From Linnemannia schmuckeri (lineage: Eukaryota; Mortierellomycota; Mortierellomycetes; Mortierellales; Mortierellaceae): a stretch of 64,000 nucleotides of DNA. This document shows positions 55,106 through 64,000 of the stretch, one piece after another. The notes beneath the pieces are model-generated. The model saw only the letters and a list, made by a program, of their open reading frames with translations. It had not been told where the DNA came from and ran no database searches. Location of the stretch: NCBI GenBank assembly GCA_029449235.1, contig JANATG010000005.1, positions 2,480,001 to 2,544,000 of the forward strand. The letters run 5' to 3'. The position numbers and the translations under genes were made by a program. Within the stretch, counting starts at the first letter, position 1; each line of letters starts with the position of its first letter.

Positions 55106-55516
55106 GAGGTCACACCTACTCATCGTCCTGCATCGACACACATCTGATCCCACCTCAGGACTCTCAATTCACAGCACCTCTCACAATATTCGCAAAAACT
55201 ATTGCAAACTCTATTGCAAACACCCTCGCAAGAGCCACCGCATGAACGATCTCCCTCGCAGGACTCTCGAAAAAGCGCTACAGACCTTATCAAAAACACT
55301 TGCAAGGACGCTCGCAAGCATACCTACACAAGCTTCGTATACAGCTGCACATCCTTGACCAGACTTCCGTAAGGCTATACAACAGGTGATTGACAAGTAT
55401 ACTTAGGGAGTAGCAGTACCTTCAAAACTGACCTATTATTCTTTTTCCTTAAAAAAACAACAAAAAGTCCGCACACAGATCTCATCCGTCCCCGCACATT
55501 CAGCTCGTTTCTCAAC

Positions 55517-55735
55517 ATGAAAGTTTCCTTGATTGCCATTTTCGTTGCCGTGACCTTTGCCGTGATGACAATGCTGCCGAGCAATGTTAACGCTGCTCCT
55601 GGATGTCCTGGTATCCCTTGCACCACTGTTTGTGCGAATGACCAAGGACAGACCGTCACCTCGAACCGCATCTGCGATGGCCCATGCCCAGAATGTCCAA
55701 AGGGATATCCGCACCTCCTCCAAAAAATTTACTGA
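55517..55735 (+). CDS. Small secreted six-cysteine protein
   Basis: A 72-residue product. Residues 1-26 are a signal peptide (MKVSLIAIFVAVTFAVMTML, then PSNVNA). The mature part has six Cys in 46 residues (GCPGIPC, TVC, RIC, GPCPEC), suggesting three disulfides. The CPGIPCTTVCANDQGQ spacing resembles Kazal-like or other small inhibitor scaffolds, but a Kazal domain would need a longer spacing before its last Cys, so I leave the family open. The start is the first ATG in an AACATGAAA context. Confidence 0.65.
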   Translation: MKVSLIAIFVAVTFAVMTMLPSNVNAAPGCPGIPCTTVCANDQGQTVTSNRICDGPCPECPKGYPHLLQKIY

Positions 55736-55899
55736 ATAATTGTTGATTACCCCTCCTTGATAAGTCCAAGATTTTCGTCTGGAGTTTTATCTTTTCGACC
55801 CTTACACCGCGATATACGATCAAACATCTTACAATAAACTACCAACTTCAGAGTAACAGAAAAAAACTTTAGAAAAAGACAGTTGTAGATAAAGAACAC

Positions 55900-55983
55900 A
55901 TGCTGCCTCAATCTTGGATCTTGCTCGCAGCCGTCCTTTTCGCATCAATCGTGCGCGCCGAGTGCAACAAACAAATGCAATAG
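55900..55983 (+). CDS. 27-residue signal-peptide-only ORF
   Basis: MLPQSWILLAAVLFASIVRA is a complete signal peptide with an Ala-x-Ala-like end (VRA), followed by only seven residues (ECNKQMQ) before TAG. It lies 165 bases after another secreted-peptide gene. It could be a truncated relic of a Cys-rich peptide gene, the first exon of a spliced gene, or a genuine micropeptide. No downstream exon with cysteines could be joined convincingly. Confidence 0.3.
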   Translation: MLPQSWILLAAVLFASIVRAECNKQMQ

Positions 55984-56349
55984 CTTTGCTATGTTAACCG
56001 ACCAAAAACAATTATTGCGCATTTTACATAACGCTTTTTTTCTTAAAAAATATCTAGACTATCAGGAGGTTATTGTTTATCGAAGGCTCGGACGCTAGGA
56101 GGGAAGGGAGGGAGCCACAGCCAATTGATACGGCGGTTGTTATGGATGAGATTACGGCATCGTTCAAGGCATGTAAAAACAAGGATATTATGCCTGTTTT
56201 TATACATTGCGATGAATGTCTTTCGAAAGTTCAATGACTGCACAGGAAGACATTCGGAGACTGAGTGGATGACTAGGATAATTGTCCCATTTTTCAAGGA
56301 GTTTGTGGGGATTCAGCATGATATCACATTTTCATGGTAAATTCTTTTT

Positions 56350-57113
56350 TTTTCGCATTGTGCCTTCCTTGCCTTCGAGTATTGGCGTAAGAAGGCGTGC
56401 GGTTGTAGCAGTGACCTGAGAGTAAATTGAAGGTGCGTAGTTCCCACCCGGCACTATGTTCTCCGCTGTGGTTTTGGCCCTGTTTAAGAAAAAGACATAG
56501 TGGCGTTAGTCGCACTTCTTCGCATGTGATCAAGGCAGACAGTTCATTTTAGTACAATGTACCTTTGCTCGATGTTCTGGCAAGTCAGATTCTGTGGTTG
56601 GACCACGTCCTCTATTGTCGCTGCTGCTACCGTTGTTGTCGTCGGCGTCGAAGATCCTGAAGAGGTAGAGTAAGAAGGCATCATGTCCTCTGCGAACACC
56701 ACCTGGAGGGTCTTCCCTGATTGGTGCCTGATACAACGTGGTTCAATACTAAGATAGATTAAGTAATCAATCAATCAATCAATGCTCAAGAGCCATCAAT
56801 GGCGACGTCTTTACAAGAGCCTATAGGGTCGGTTTCGGTTGTTGCTTTGGTGGCGTGCAAAAGGAGTGCATGTCCGTCCTCTAATTCTGAGAGAGAGAGG
56901 AATGCGTGATTACAAGCGGAATGAGGCATCATGCACACGGGACATGACTACATTGCAATTGAGGACACTGATCGCGCCAGGAAAGACCTCAAGGGTGCCG
57001 TCCCAAAAGATGATGTGTCACCGTGAATCCGGACGGTAGTGTGCTTCGATTTGTAGGACCCTGCTTATGGGGCGTCGTCGAAGTGCCTGAAGCCGAGATT
57101 CTTGCCACACATC
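56350..57113 (-). pseudogene. Family A copy, decayed
   Basis: Exon 1 has lost its frame at the start (an ATG is present one base out of register), then reads ESRLQALRRRPISRVLQIEA, HYRPDSR, TGA, HIIFWDGTLEVFPGAISVLN. Exon 2 (about 56749-56575) is well kept: IEPRCIRHQSGKTLQVVF ... LTCQNIEQ, with AGG where Trp is expected. Exon 3 (AKTTAENIVPGGNYAPSIYS) is most similar to the exon 3 of the copy at 28128-29575, not to its direct neighbour, then shifts frame. No exon 4 was found. Confidence 0.7.
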
Positions 57114-57420
57114 GAGCGTGGGGAAATTTGATAAAAGGAGAGGGAAGAGAGGTAGTAGGTAAGAGGGGAAGGTTGAAAAAGCGAAAATCGAAGATAAAAA
57201 ATGACTTAAAAGGGAGAAGGGAATCATACCATGCAAAGTGTACATAAAACAAGACAAGCACACACTCGCTCGAGACCGCATCCAAAGGAAACCACCATAG
57301 GTAAAAGAAAGCTGGTCATAGAAGGAAGCCTTTCATTTCTTGTGTTCTGCAAAGAGTCTCCTGGATGTGGTTTAGGAATGGCTATGGTGGTTAATACTTT
57401 GCTTAGGGCGTGTATGAAAT

Positions 57421-59295
57421 TCATGGAAACCCCGACTTCAAGGTCTCCTCGCCATCACCTCCCAATTCTGCAAGCCGCTGCTGCAGAACTTTCACATTTT
57501 TCATACCCTCCAACGCCGCAAACTTTCTGCCAGTCCTTGCATTGGCAACTGTATCCACCTTTATCCGCTGGATATGAACCTTCAACTGCTCGACATTCGT
57601 CAGCTCAAGGATCTGCTCCATGGTAGCATCTGCGCTCAACAGCGAACCGTGGAGCAACGCCGATGACGAATTCTCATACAACGGTTCGTATGGCTTTGCA
57701 AGAACGACCTCCACACACGGTTTTGGATCCTGCTCATGCCACCTCCGTACCCTCTCCGCCTCAACCTTTCGGAACAGTTCATCCAAGTTTACGCCCTGTT
57801 CTTCATTTTCGTTTGGTACCTCCGCCCGCCTCGGCAAATTAGCATCTGCCTGCAGCGGATACTGAGGAGAAAATATGGACGGCTGGGCCACTACATTTGA
57901 TTCGATGATCGGCAGAGTAGAAGGGAGCTTGGCGGGAGGTCGTCCTGAAAGTCGATTGAAAGTGGACTTTAAAAACCCAAATTTTTTAGGCTTTGTTATT
58001 GCTGGGGGCGTGAGCGGTTGTTGTCTTAGTGATGCGTACGTGAAAGATAACGGCGAAAGTGATGTTGGTGACCTTGGACCATCACTGCTGCTGCTGCTGC
58101 TAATACTACTGTAGGTGTTGCTGTCGTCATTGTATAGGTTGGTTGCATTGGTATTGATGCTGCTAAGCGGGTATGTTGAATTGCCCGTCGTATCCGCATT
58201 AGATGGTGTTGGTAGAGGATGAGGCTTAAAGTCGAAGTTGTGAAGATTTGGGCCATGTAAAAAATGAGCCGGAGGACAGGCGAACGTGTTTGATAGTGGA
58301 TAATCCAATATGTTTCCATTTTCTACATTGTCGGATGTGGTAACGATGGAAAACTCTTTTGCTAGCTTTATCGACTCGTCTTCCTCTTCCTGGTCGCTTT
58401 TCTGTCTGCCTTCATTCCTACTTCCCGGACCGGCTACGTCCTTATCTTCCTGTTCCTGCTCTTGGTAGCTGTCGGTCCTCACACTAGAACAGTAGGGGGT
58501 ATCAGTTTGTCAGTTGGATCAAATAAGGCAAATTACGTAGAACATAAACTTGGTATGAGAATGTATGCATATACCTTGAGACATCGGCCTCCGTGCGTAA
58601 TAAGAGGGGTTTGAAGGGCCGGGTCTTGTTTGTTGTCAATGTGCATATCGTTGGTGCATACGTGCCTCCTAGAAAAGTGTCATCTGGCGTTATCATTGCC
58701 GCCCTGTGTAGACGAGTGGGGTAAATACAGTAAACACACATCAATTAATTCCATCTCCATAGTGTATGTCAATAGAACTGTGGTTCGTTGCTTTTGAGAA
58801 ATAATGTTGACTCGTTACCATTGCTCGATGTTCCTGTAGGTCAATTGTCCCGGCATAGGTGTCGGCGCTAACATGCTCTCTCCTTGAGTTGCCAAGTCCT
58901 CTCCTCCAACGACCTCCAGCACTTTGCCGGCCTGGTACTTGATACACCGTGGCTCAATGCTGTGGGAAATAAGACCAGAAACAAATACAGTTGTTAGCTT
59001 TTTTTTTTTCAAAGTCAGTCAGTCGGCCTCAAGGAAATGTCGGTCATCTGATGTAACGACGATGGGGACGAAAGGCTGATTGCTGTTTGTCCACCTACAA
59101 CCGCAATGTGGCATCCCGTGCGCGAGTAACGACAACAGTTCCATTGAGTATACTAGTGACGCCCGGAAAAGCTTCGAGGATGTCATCCCAGAAGACGATG
59201 TGTTGATTTGATTCTGCGTGGAGAAAGGCTTCGACTTGTAGGATCCGGCCGTAGGGTTCTCGTTGAAACGACTGTAGTCGGGTTTCCTCGTCCAT
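57421..59295 (-). CDS. Family A protein with charged C-terminal tail (intact)
   Basis: Four exons (59295-59099, 58959-58819, 58703-58575, 58483-57421) join exactly in phase 2 to 509 residues. The N-terminal module reads TRLQSFQREPYGRILQVEA, HIVFWDDILEAFPGVTSI, IEPRCIKYQAGKVLEVV, YRNIEQW and LLRTEADVSR. Exon 4 begins VRTDSYQEQEQEDKD, then a Ser/Asn-rich part, then KKFGFLKSTFNRLSGRPPAK, the same block as in the SH3 copy at 29952-31676. Where that copy has its SH3 domain this one has a helical, charged region (NLDELFRKVEAERVRRWHEQ ... EQILELTNVEQLKVHIQRIK), possibly a coiled coil. Internally it is therefore a domain-swap partner of the SH3 copy. Confidence 0.78.
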
Positions 59296-59497
59296 AGCGT
59301 GTTATCGATAATAGGAACGAATAAAAACGAGAGAGGGAGGAAAGGTGAGAGTCGAGGGACAAGTTGAAAGAAAATTATGAGCCCCGGGGAGGGGAAAGGG
59401 TAAACGTTCCACATGAAGAAGTGTACATGGTTCGCTGTTATATCATTTGAAATTTTTGAACTTTTCACACAAGGTCCAGGCACACCCCTGGCAATTA

Positions 59498-61024
59498 TTA
59501 ATTTTTTATTTTTCCCGCAGACGTTGGAGGCGTTGCTGGTAGTTGTGGGTATGATAGCGAGGTAGGAGAAGTGCTTGTTGGAGACAGAGTTGTTGCAGAC
59601 TCTGGACCGACCCCACTGCTGTCATAGTAATTGTCGTGCCTGCTAATGATGTTACTGTTGATGCTAGTACAGTTGTTAGCATAAACAGGCATACAAGAGT
59701 TGTCGTAATGGCTGTTTGCATCGCTCCAATAGACATCGTTCCTAGTGCTGGCATTGCTCCGTAGAGGTTGTTGCTGCTGTTACTGACGTTGATACTGGCA
59801 CTGTAGTCGGCAAACTGAGGCAACCCGCTAAGCAAGGTCATATTATCGTCAGGGAGCTCGAGGTGTGCTTGGAATCCGGAATCAGAAGTGAATTCTTCGT
59901 CTTCACTGTCAGCCTCTTTCACTGTTCCGTTCTCTTCTTGGGCGACGTTTTAATTAATGGCGTTGATTGTGTGCTGTAGAGCGTCCTGAGAACCCACATG
60001 GATAATCGGACTGTCGGGGTTGTATGTATCGTCATGTTCCGCTCCACCCTCGTCCACACTGTCATCCCTGGGTTCCTTATTCTCGTCGGCATCAGCGCTT
60101 TCGTCATGTACACTAAGAGAAGGAAACGAGGATGAGTAAGAGCATGGATATTATTCTATTACAACACTGCTAAACAAAAGTAAAAAGTTCCAAGTAAAGT
60201 ACCTTGAGGTGTCGGTTTCTGTAGGGACAATGAGTGGTTTGAAAGGGGGTGATGTGACAGTGCTCTGAGAGTATACCGAGGATGGATACATGGTGCCCGA
60301 CATTGTAATCTCTGTTGTAGCCATAGCCCTATGAAACGAAAAAAGAAGCGAAATACCAACACAAATTAATACATTCAAGAAAACACCATCTTTTTCTCTG
60401 CTCTTTTTTACCCTTCTTTGCTTTCTGTTGTTCCTTAGAATAAAAAGTCGATATTGGCTACATACCATTACTCGATATTCTTGTGTGTCAATTGCTGTGG
60501 ATAGTCGGTCACACGTGGCGCCGCCGTCGATATAGAGACGGCTCCCATCAGAGTCGTCAAATCCTCCACACCAACAACCTCAAGCACCTTCCCGGGTTGG
60601 TACTTAATACACCGTGGTTCGATACTAAATGCATTTTAAAGTTATCATTAGTCATCCAGCTAATTCAGGAACCATCAGCGACGGGGTTATTGACTAGGCA
60701 CCATGAGTGACAAAGTTCAGGCGCGAACTGATAGGCGCTGTTTCAGCTCCCGATTTGGTGGCATGCGAGAAAGTGAAATGTCATTCATCCGAATCAGGGA
60801 AGTTTAAGATGTACACCGTCACCTACAAGCGGAATGAAGCATCTCGTGCACGGGGGACAGCAACGGTGCCATTGAGGACACTACTAGCACCCGGGAAGAG
60901 CTCCTGGATGTCTTTCCCAGAAGACGATGTGTTGAGCGGAATCAGGATGGTGATGGGCTTCGACTTGGAAGACTCTGCCGGTAGGGCCTCGGCGGAATGA
61001 CTGTAGCCGTGTTTCTTCGGACAT
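59498..61024 (-). pseudogene. Family A copy, decayed
   Basis: Exon 1 (ATG at 61024) reads TRLQSFRRGPTGRVFQVEA and HIVFWE, then a one-base insertion (AAA for AA) breaks the frame; restoring register gives the family sequence up to RARDASFRL. Exon 2 (IEPRCIKYQPGKVLEVVGVE) ends NIE-TAA-W, where CAA has become TAA. Exon 3 (MYPSSVYSQSTVTSPPFKPL, IVPTETDTSR) is intact. Exon 4 starts VHDESADADENKEPRDDS, meets TAA after QDALQHTINAIN, and stays open afterwards with an acidic, Ser-rich tail that shifts frame near 59700. A single sequencing error cannot explain all three lesions. Confidence 0.75.
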
Positions 61025-61356
61025 TGGCTTGTGTGAGGGAGCAGACGAGAAGGAGGAAGAGATTCAAGAAAAAAAAAAGCTGAGGTGTAAAAGTGGGGAG
61101 TGAAGGGTGTGTATGAGCGAGAGAAAATCAAGGCGCAGGGATGTGAGGATGTGAGAGAGAAGAGAGGACAAGTGGACAGTGGTCGAAGTTGAGAACGGCA
61201 AGGAGGTAAGCAAGCAGAATAATTTGAGTTCGAAAGAACGAAAAAGATCCGACCCTTTTCTTGTCCCTACGAAAGGAGGACACAACCAGGCAAAACGTCG
61301 CTGCTTTACCAAGTAAAAAATGGAACTCACGTATGCACAGAGAAGTCATTTATTTA

Positions 61357-62861
61357 TCAACTGCAAGAGAAGAACTTCAGGTCATCACAGCTTTCAAAAC
61401 CCTTCTCCACAAGGATCTCCTTTAACGCAGTATATGTCTCTGAATTACCAGAAAGTCTCCCCTCGAGCTTGGGCCAGTTCTCAAGCATCCAATGAATCTC
61501 TTCAACCCTAATCCTCTGCATTGTTCCTTGATATTCAATAGCAATAAGGTTCTTCCATCCCGCAAGACGATCCAGTCCAGAATCCAAACGCAATTGCAGT
61601 GCTCCCCGAGATCGCAAGCCCTTTGCAAGGATGTCATCGAAGCCGCAAAGAGGGTCGTCCCCCAGCTCAAGTTCTTTGAGCTGTTGCAGTTTCGAAAGTT
61701 GTTCGAAAACAAGCTGGTCAGCATCCGGGTGCTCTCGATCGCGCACTATATAGACTTTAAGCCTCCTCAGACCAAGACAACCCCAGGCTTGGCGGGTGGG
61801 ATCATACTGTCTCAGATCACTGACTGCAAAATAAGGCGCCGAAAGATCCTACAGAAATGGACATCCTGACAGGACCGGGAGGACCATCTCGCTCGTAAAC
61901 AGAATACTGCCATTCAAATCGAGGATGCGAAGGGTCGCAAAGTGTCGCCTCTGTAGTTGGACAAAGCTCAGCTCTGACAAGTTTATACTGGGCAGTTGAA
62001 ATACGTGGATGGGCGGTAAGTGTTTCACAATGAGAGCCGATTCTTCGTCCTCAAAGTCGGTTCCTGACAGTTGAAACGACTGCATTTTAGGCCAGGTGTT
62101 TTAACGGACCGCCTCTACAAGTTGTCAGCTCGGGAAGTGAGAGTAACGTGTTAGCCATTCCAGGTCTGTGAAATTGGGACAGCCCATTATCCAGGCGAGC
62201 TGTCCCTCTGGCCCGATGGTGTCTCCATAGTAAGGAGTCAGCTGATGGGTGAGTCGTTTTCGAGGGAAAAGAGTTGCTGGGAGATCGTTTGTCGGAAGGA
62301 TGTCGAATCTGAGGAGTTCCAGTTCCTCGAACCGAGTACATGCTCTCCAGAACGCCTGCATAGAGGGATTATCCGTCCGATCCATACCGCTGACCGCAAG
62401 TCGTCGAGAGTTCTCGAGGGTTGAAAAGATAGTTCCTCAGAGCTGGACTGAAGGACAAAGAGCAGCATTGGTCAGGGTCAGGCTCTGAATCCTTGGGCAG
62501 AGACGGATGATAGAGGTAAGGTAAGCGTCTTTATCTGGCGGGGGACAGTGGCGGTAAAAGTGGTGGGCCAGGAGAGGAAGTTGAAGGTGAGGGTGGCGAA
62601 GTTAGGAAAAGGGATAGTGTAGTTTGGGGAGATGGTGGTAAGGTAGGTAAGAGTATGGACAAGGTGCGTGTGTGCCTTTAGGATGTTGACTTCGATGAGT
62701 GTGGACCCTCGTCGTGCAGGAAAGACGAGTTAGTTCCATAGGAGGCCGGTAAATTCTTTGCGCAGAGCGTGACATGTGCTGGCTGTGGCGATGATGTCGT
62801 CCTTTGCGAGAAATGTGCCGATGTGGAGGATGACTTCCCTTGAGAAATCAGCGATGTTCAT
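61357..62861 (-). pseudogene. F-box/LRR gene, decayed
   Basis: The start at 62861 gives a good F-box beginning (MNIADFSREVILHIGTFLAK, DDIIATASTCHALRKEF), but TAA follows LLWN. Downstream the LRR part is recognisable in changing frames: LTLPLSSVSAQ, FEELELLRFDILPT, FATLRILDLNGS, LKELELGDDPLCG, LQLRLDSGLDRLAGWKNL, WMLENWPKLEGRLSG. The same order occurs in the partial gene at the right edge (QLKLDSGLDQLSSL, WMLQHWPALEVLEG), so the two are tandem paralogues. It is a distinct F-box subfamily from the ones at 7-19 kb and 46-48 kb. Confidence 0.7.
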
Positions 62862-63033
62862 TCCTAAAAATGTGTGTGAAAAGGAACGAACCTGATGTTT
62901 GTAGACTAAGGTAAGTCGAAAAATGGAAGAAAGAAGAAAGAAATTGGAAGAGGAGGAAAACAGGAGTGGAAGGAGCGTGTGCTTTCTTTTTATTTGTTTT
63001 CTTTTATCGTTCGTGGGAAATTGCATGTTGCTG

Positions 63034-64000
63034 TCACGAGCAAATTGAATGTATGCAAAAAGTGAGCATTGTTTTATATATATAGCAGACCAAGCCTACA
63101 AACAAAAATACAAACAATACTCTTTCAGGTATAATTCCTCGCTCCTGCACCAAAGCACTCAACCATATCTCGGTATTAGTCTCTTCCGAGAACGTTCCCT
63201 CCAACACCTCAAGCGCTGGCCAGTGCTGCAACATCCATTCAACATCCACAGTCCTCATAGTCTGAGCAATCCCCGAGAACTTGACCTTCCTCAGTCTTGT
63301 CAACGAAGAAAGCTGATCCAGCCCCGAGTCCAGTTTTAGCTGAGGCCCAGGTTCATGGGAAGGCGGTAACTGGAAACTTCCATAAATCTCTGGATATCTA
63401 GCCATGTCGAGTTCCTCCAAGCGCGTCAGTCTCGATAGATGTTTAAAGAGCAAATGGTCGGTTTCTCGGTCATCACCCCGATTACTCTGAAACGTGACTC
63501 GAAGAAGCCTCAGTCCAGTACAGGTCCAGGACCTAGGGTGCCACCGAAAATGTTTCAGAGAAATACAATAGGCCTCAAGTTCCTCCAGATGAGCACACTT
63601 CTGTAGGACCTCCAGCACCATTGGACTCGTAAACGTTCTACACCATCTCACTGACAACGTACTCAGGCTATCAAATACTCTCTCTCGAAGCATATCGAAG
63701 CTCACTGGTCCAAATATCGCAGACTTTAGTCTCAGGTGCTTCAGCGTTGGTGGTAGGTGAGCAAAGATAACCCTTGCCAGCGTTTCGTCCGTCTCTCGAA
63801 CATCACCCAGACTGAGTTCCTCCAGGTGTGACCAAATAGGGAGCTCTGCATCCGCGTGCACTTGTCCAGCCAGAACCATGCCACCCCAATGCAGCCTTGT
63901 CAAATTAGAACACCTACCCATCCACTTCCACAGACCCGGTGTATTCTCTGGACGGCTAGTCGTCATGTACTCAAGGATTCTAAGTCGCGAGCAATCGAAA
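63034..64000 (-). CDS. LRR part of an F-box/LRR gene, 5' end outside the window
   Basis: The frame is open to the right edge, so the N-terminal F-box lies outside the window. At least 320 residues are visible: LRRs CSRLRILEYM, CSNLTRLHWGGM, LEELSLGDV, LKHLRLKSAI, LSTLSVRWC, LEELEAYCISL, LRLLRVTF, RLEELDMARY, QLKLDSGLDQL, LRKVKFSG, then WMLQHWPALEVLEGTFSEET. After ERGIIPE the frame runs on into a hydrophobic tail (VLFVFLFVGLVCYIYKTMLT). The decayed paralogue next door lacks such a tail. It may be a genuine tail anchor or read-through into former 3' UTR. Confidence 0.72.
   Translation of the reverse strand, partial: FDCSRLRILEYMTTSRPENTPGLWKWMGRCSNLTRLHWGGMVLAGQVHADAELPIWSHLEELSLGDVRETDETLARVIFAHLPPTLKHLRLKSAIFGPVSFDMLRERVFDSLSTLSVRWCRTFTSPMVLEVLQKCAHLEELEAYCISLKHFRWHPRSWTCTGLRLLRVTFQSNRGDDRETDHLLFKHLSRLTRLEELDMARYPEIYGSFQLPPSHEPGPQLKLDSGLDQLSSLTRLRKVKFSGIAQTMRTVDVEWMLQHWPALEVLEGTFSEETNTEIWLSALVQERGIIPERVLFVFLFVGLVCYIYKTMLTFCIHSICS

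Overview
The window looks like nuclear DNA of a filamentous fungus, most likely an early-diverging lineage of the Mortierella type. This is an inference from gene content: many short GT-AG introns with CTAAC-like branch sites, TATA boxes followed by pyrimidine-rich leaders, an intron-bearing assimilatory nitrate reductase, expanded F-box/LRR families, a Helitron and LINE fragments. No rRNA, tRNA or CRISPR array was found. Genus and species cannot be fixed from the sequence alone.

Layout. 0-4.6 kb: a MYST histone acetyltransferase (ESA1-like, 3' end cut by the window edge) diverging from a small SET-domain protein. 4.7-6.5 kb: two decayed members of a minus-strand family called family A here. 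7.2-12.8 kb: three tandem F-box/LRR-like paralogues (one decayed, one without an ATG, one intact). 14-17 kb: nitrate reductase. 18.1-19.5 kb: a fourth, decayed F-box paralogue. 19.6-22.1 kb: two secreted-protein genes, one a bacterial-type acyl carrier protein behind a signal peptide and a Kex2-like site. 23.6-34 kb: five tandem family A genes, three intact. 34-37.8 kb: a degenerate LINE, a WD40 fragment and fold-back DNA elements. 38.4-50.6 kb: a large inverted repeat with 2.51-kb arms and a 7.2-kb spacer, with one F-box/LRR gene on the right and its decayed mirror paralogue on the left. 52.1-53.3 kb: a Helitron. 54.1-54.7 kb: a LINE tail. 55.5-56 kb: small secreted peptides. 56.3-61 kb: three more family A genes, one intact. 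61.4-64 kb: two more F-box/LRR genes, one decayed and one running off the right edge.

Family A dominates the accessory part (ten copies, four intact). Three conserved 5' exons, all joined in phase 2, are linked to very different 3' exons: proline-rich, Gln/Ser-rich, SH3, or charged. The strongest single novelty candidate is the ACP-like gene at 19.6 kb. After the predicted KR cleavage it would release a 77-residue protein colinear with bacterial AcpP but with Asp in place of the phosphopantetheine serine. The neighbourhood as a whole shows birth-and-death evolution: tandem duplication, gene conversion, transition-type nonsense mutations and transposon insertion.
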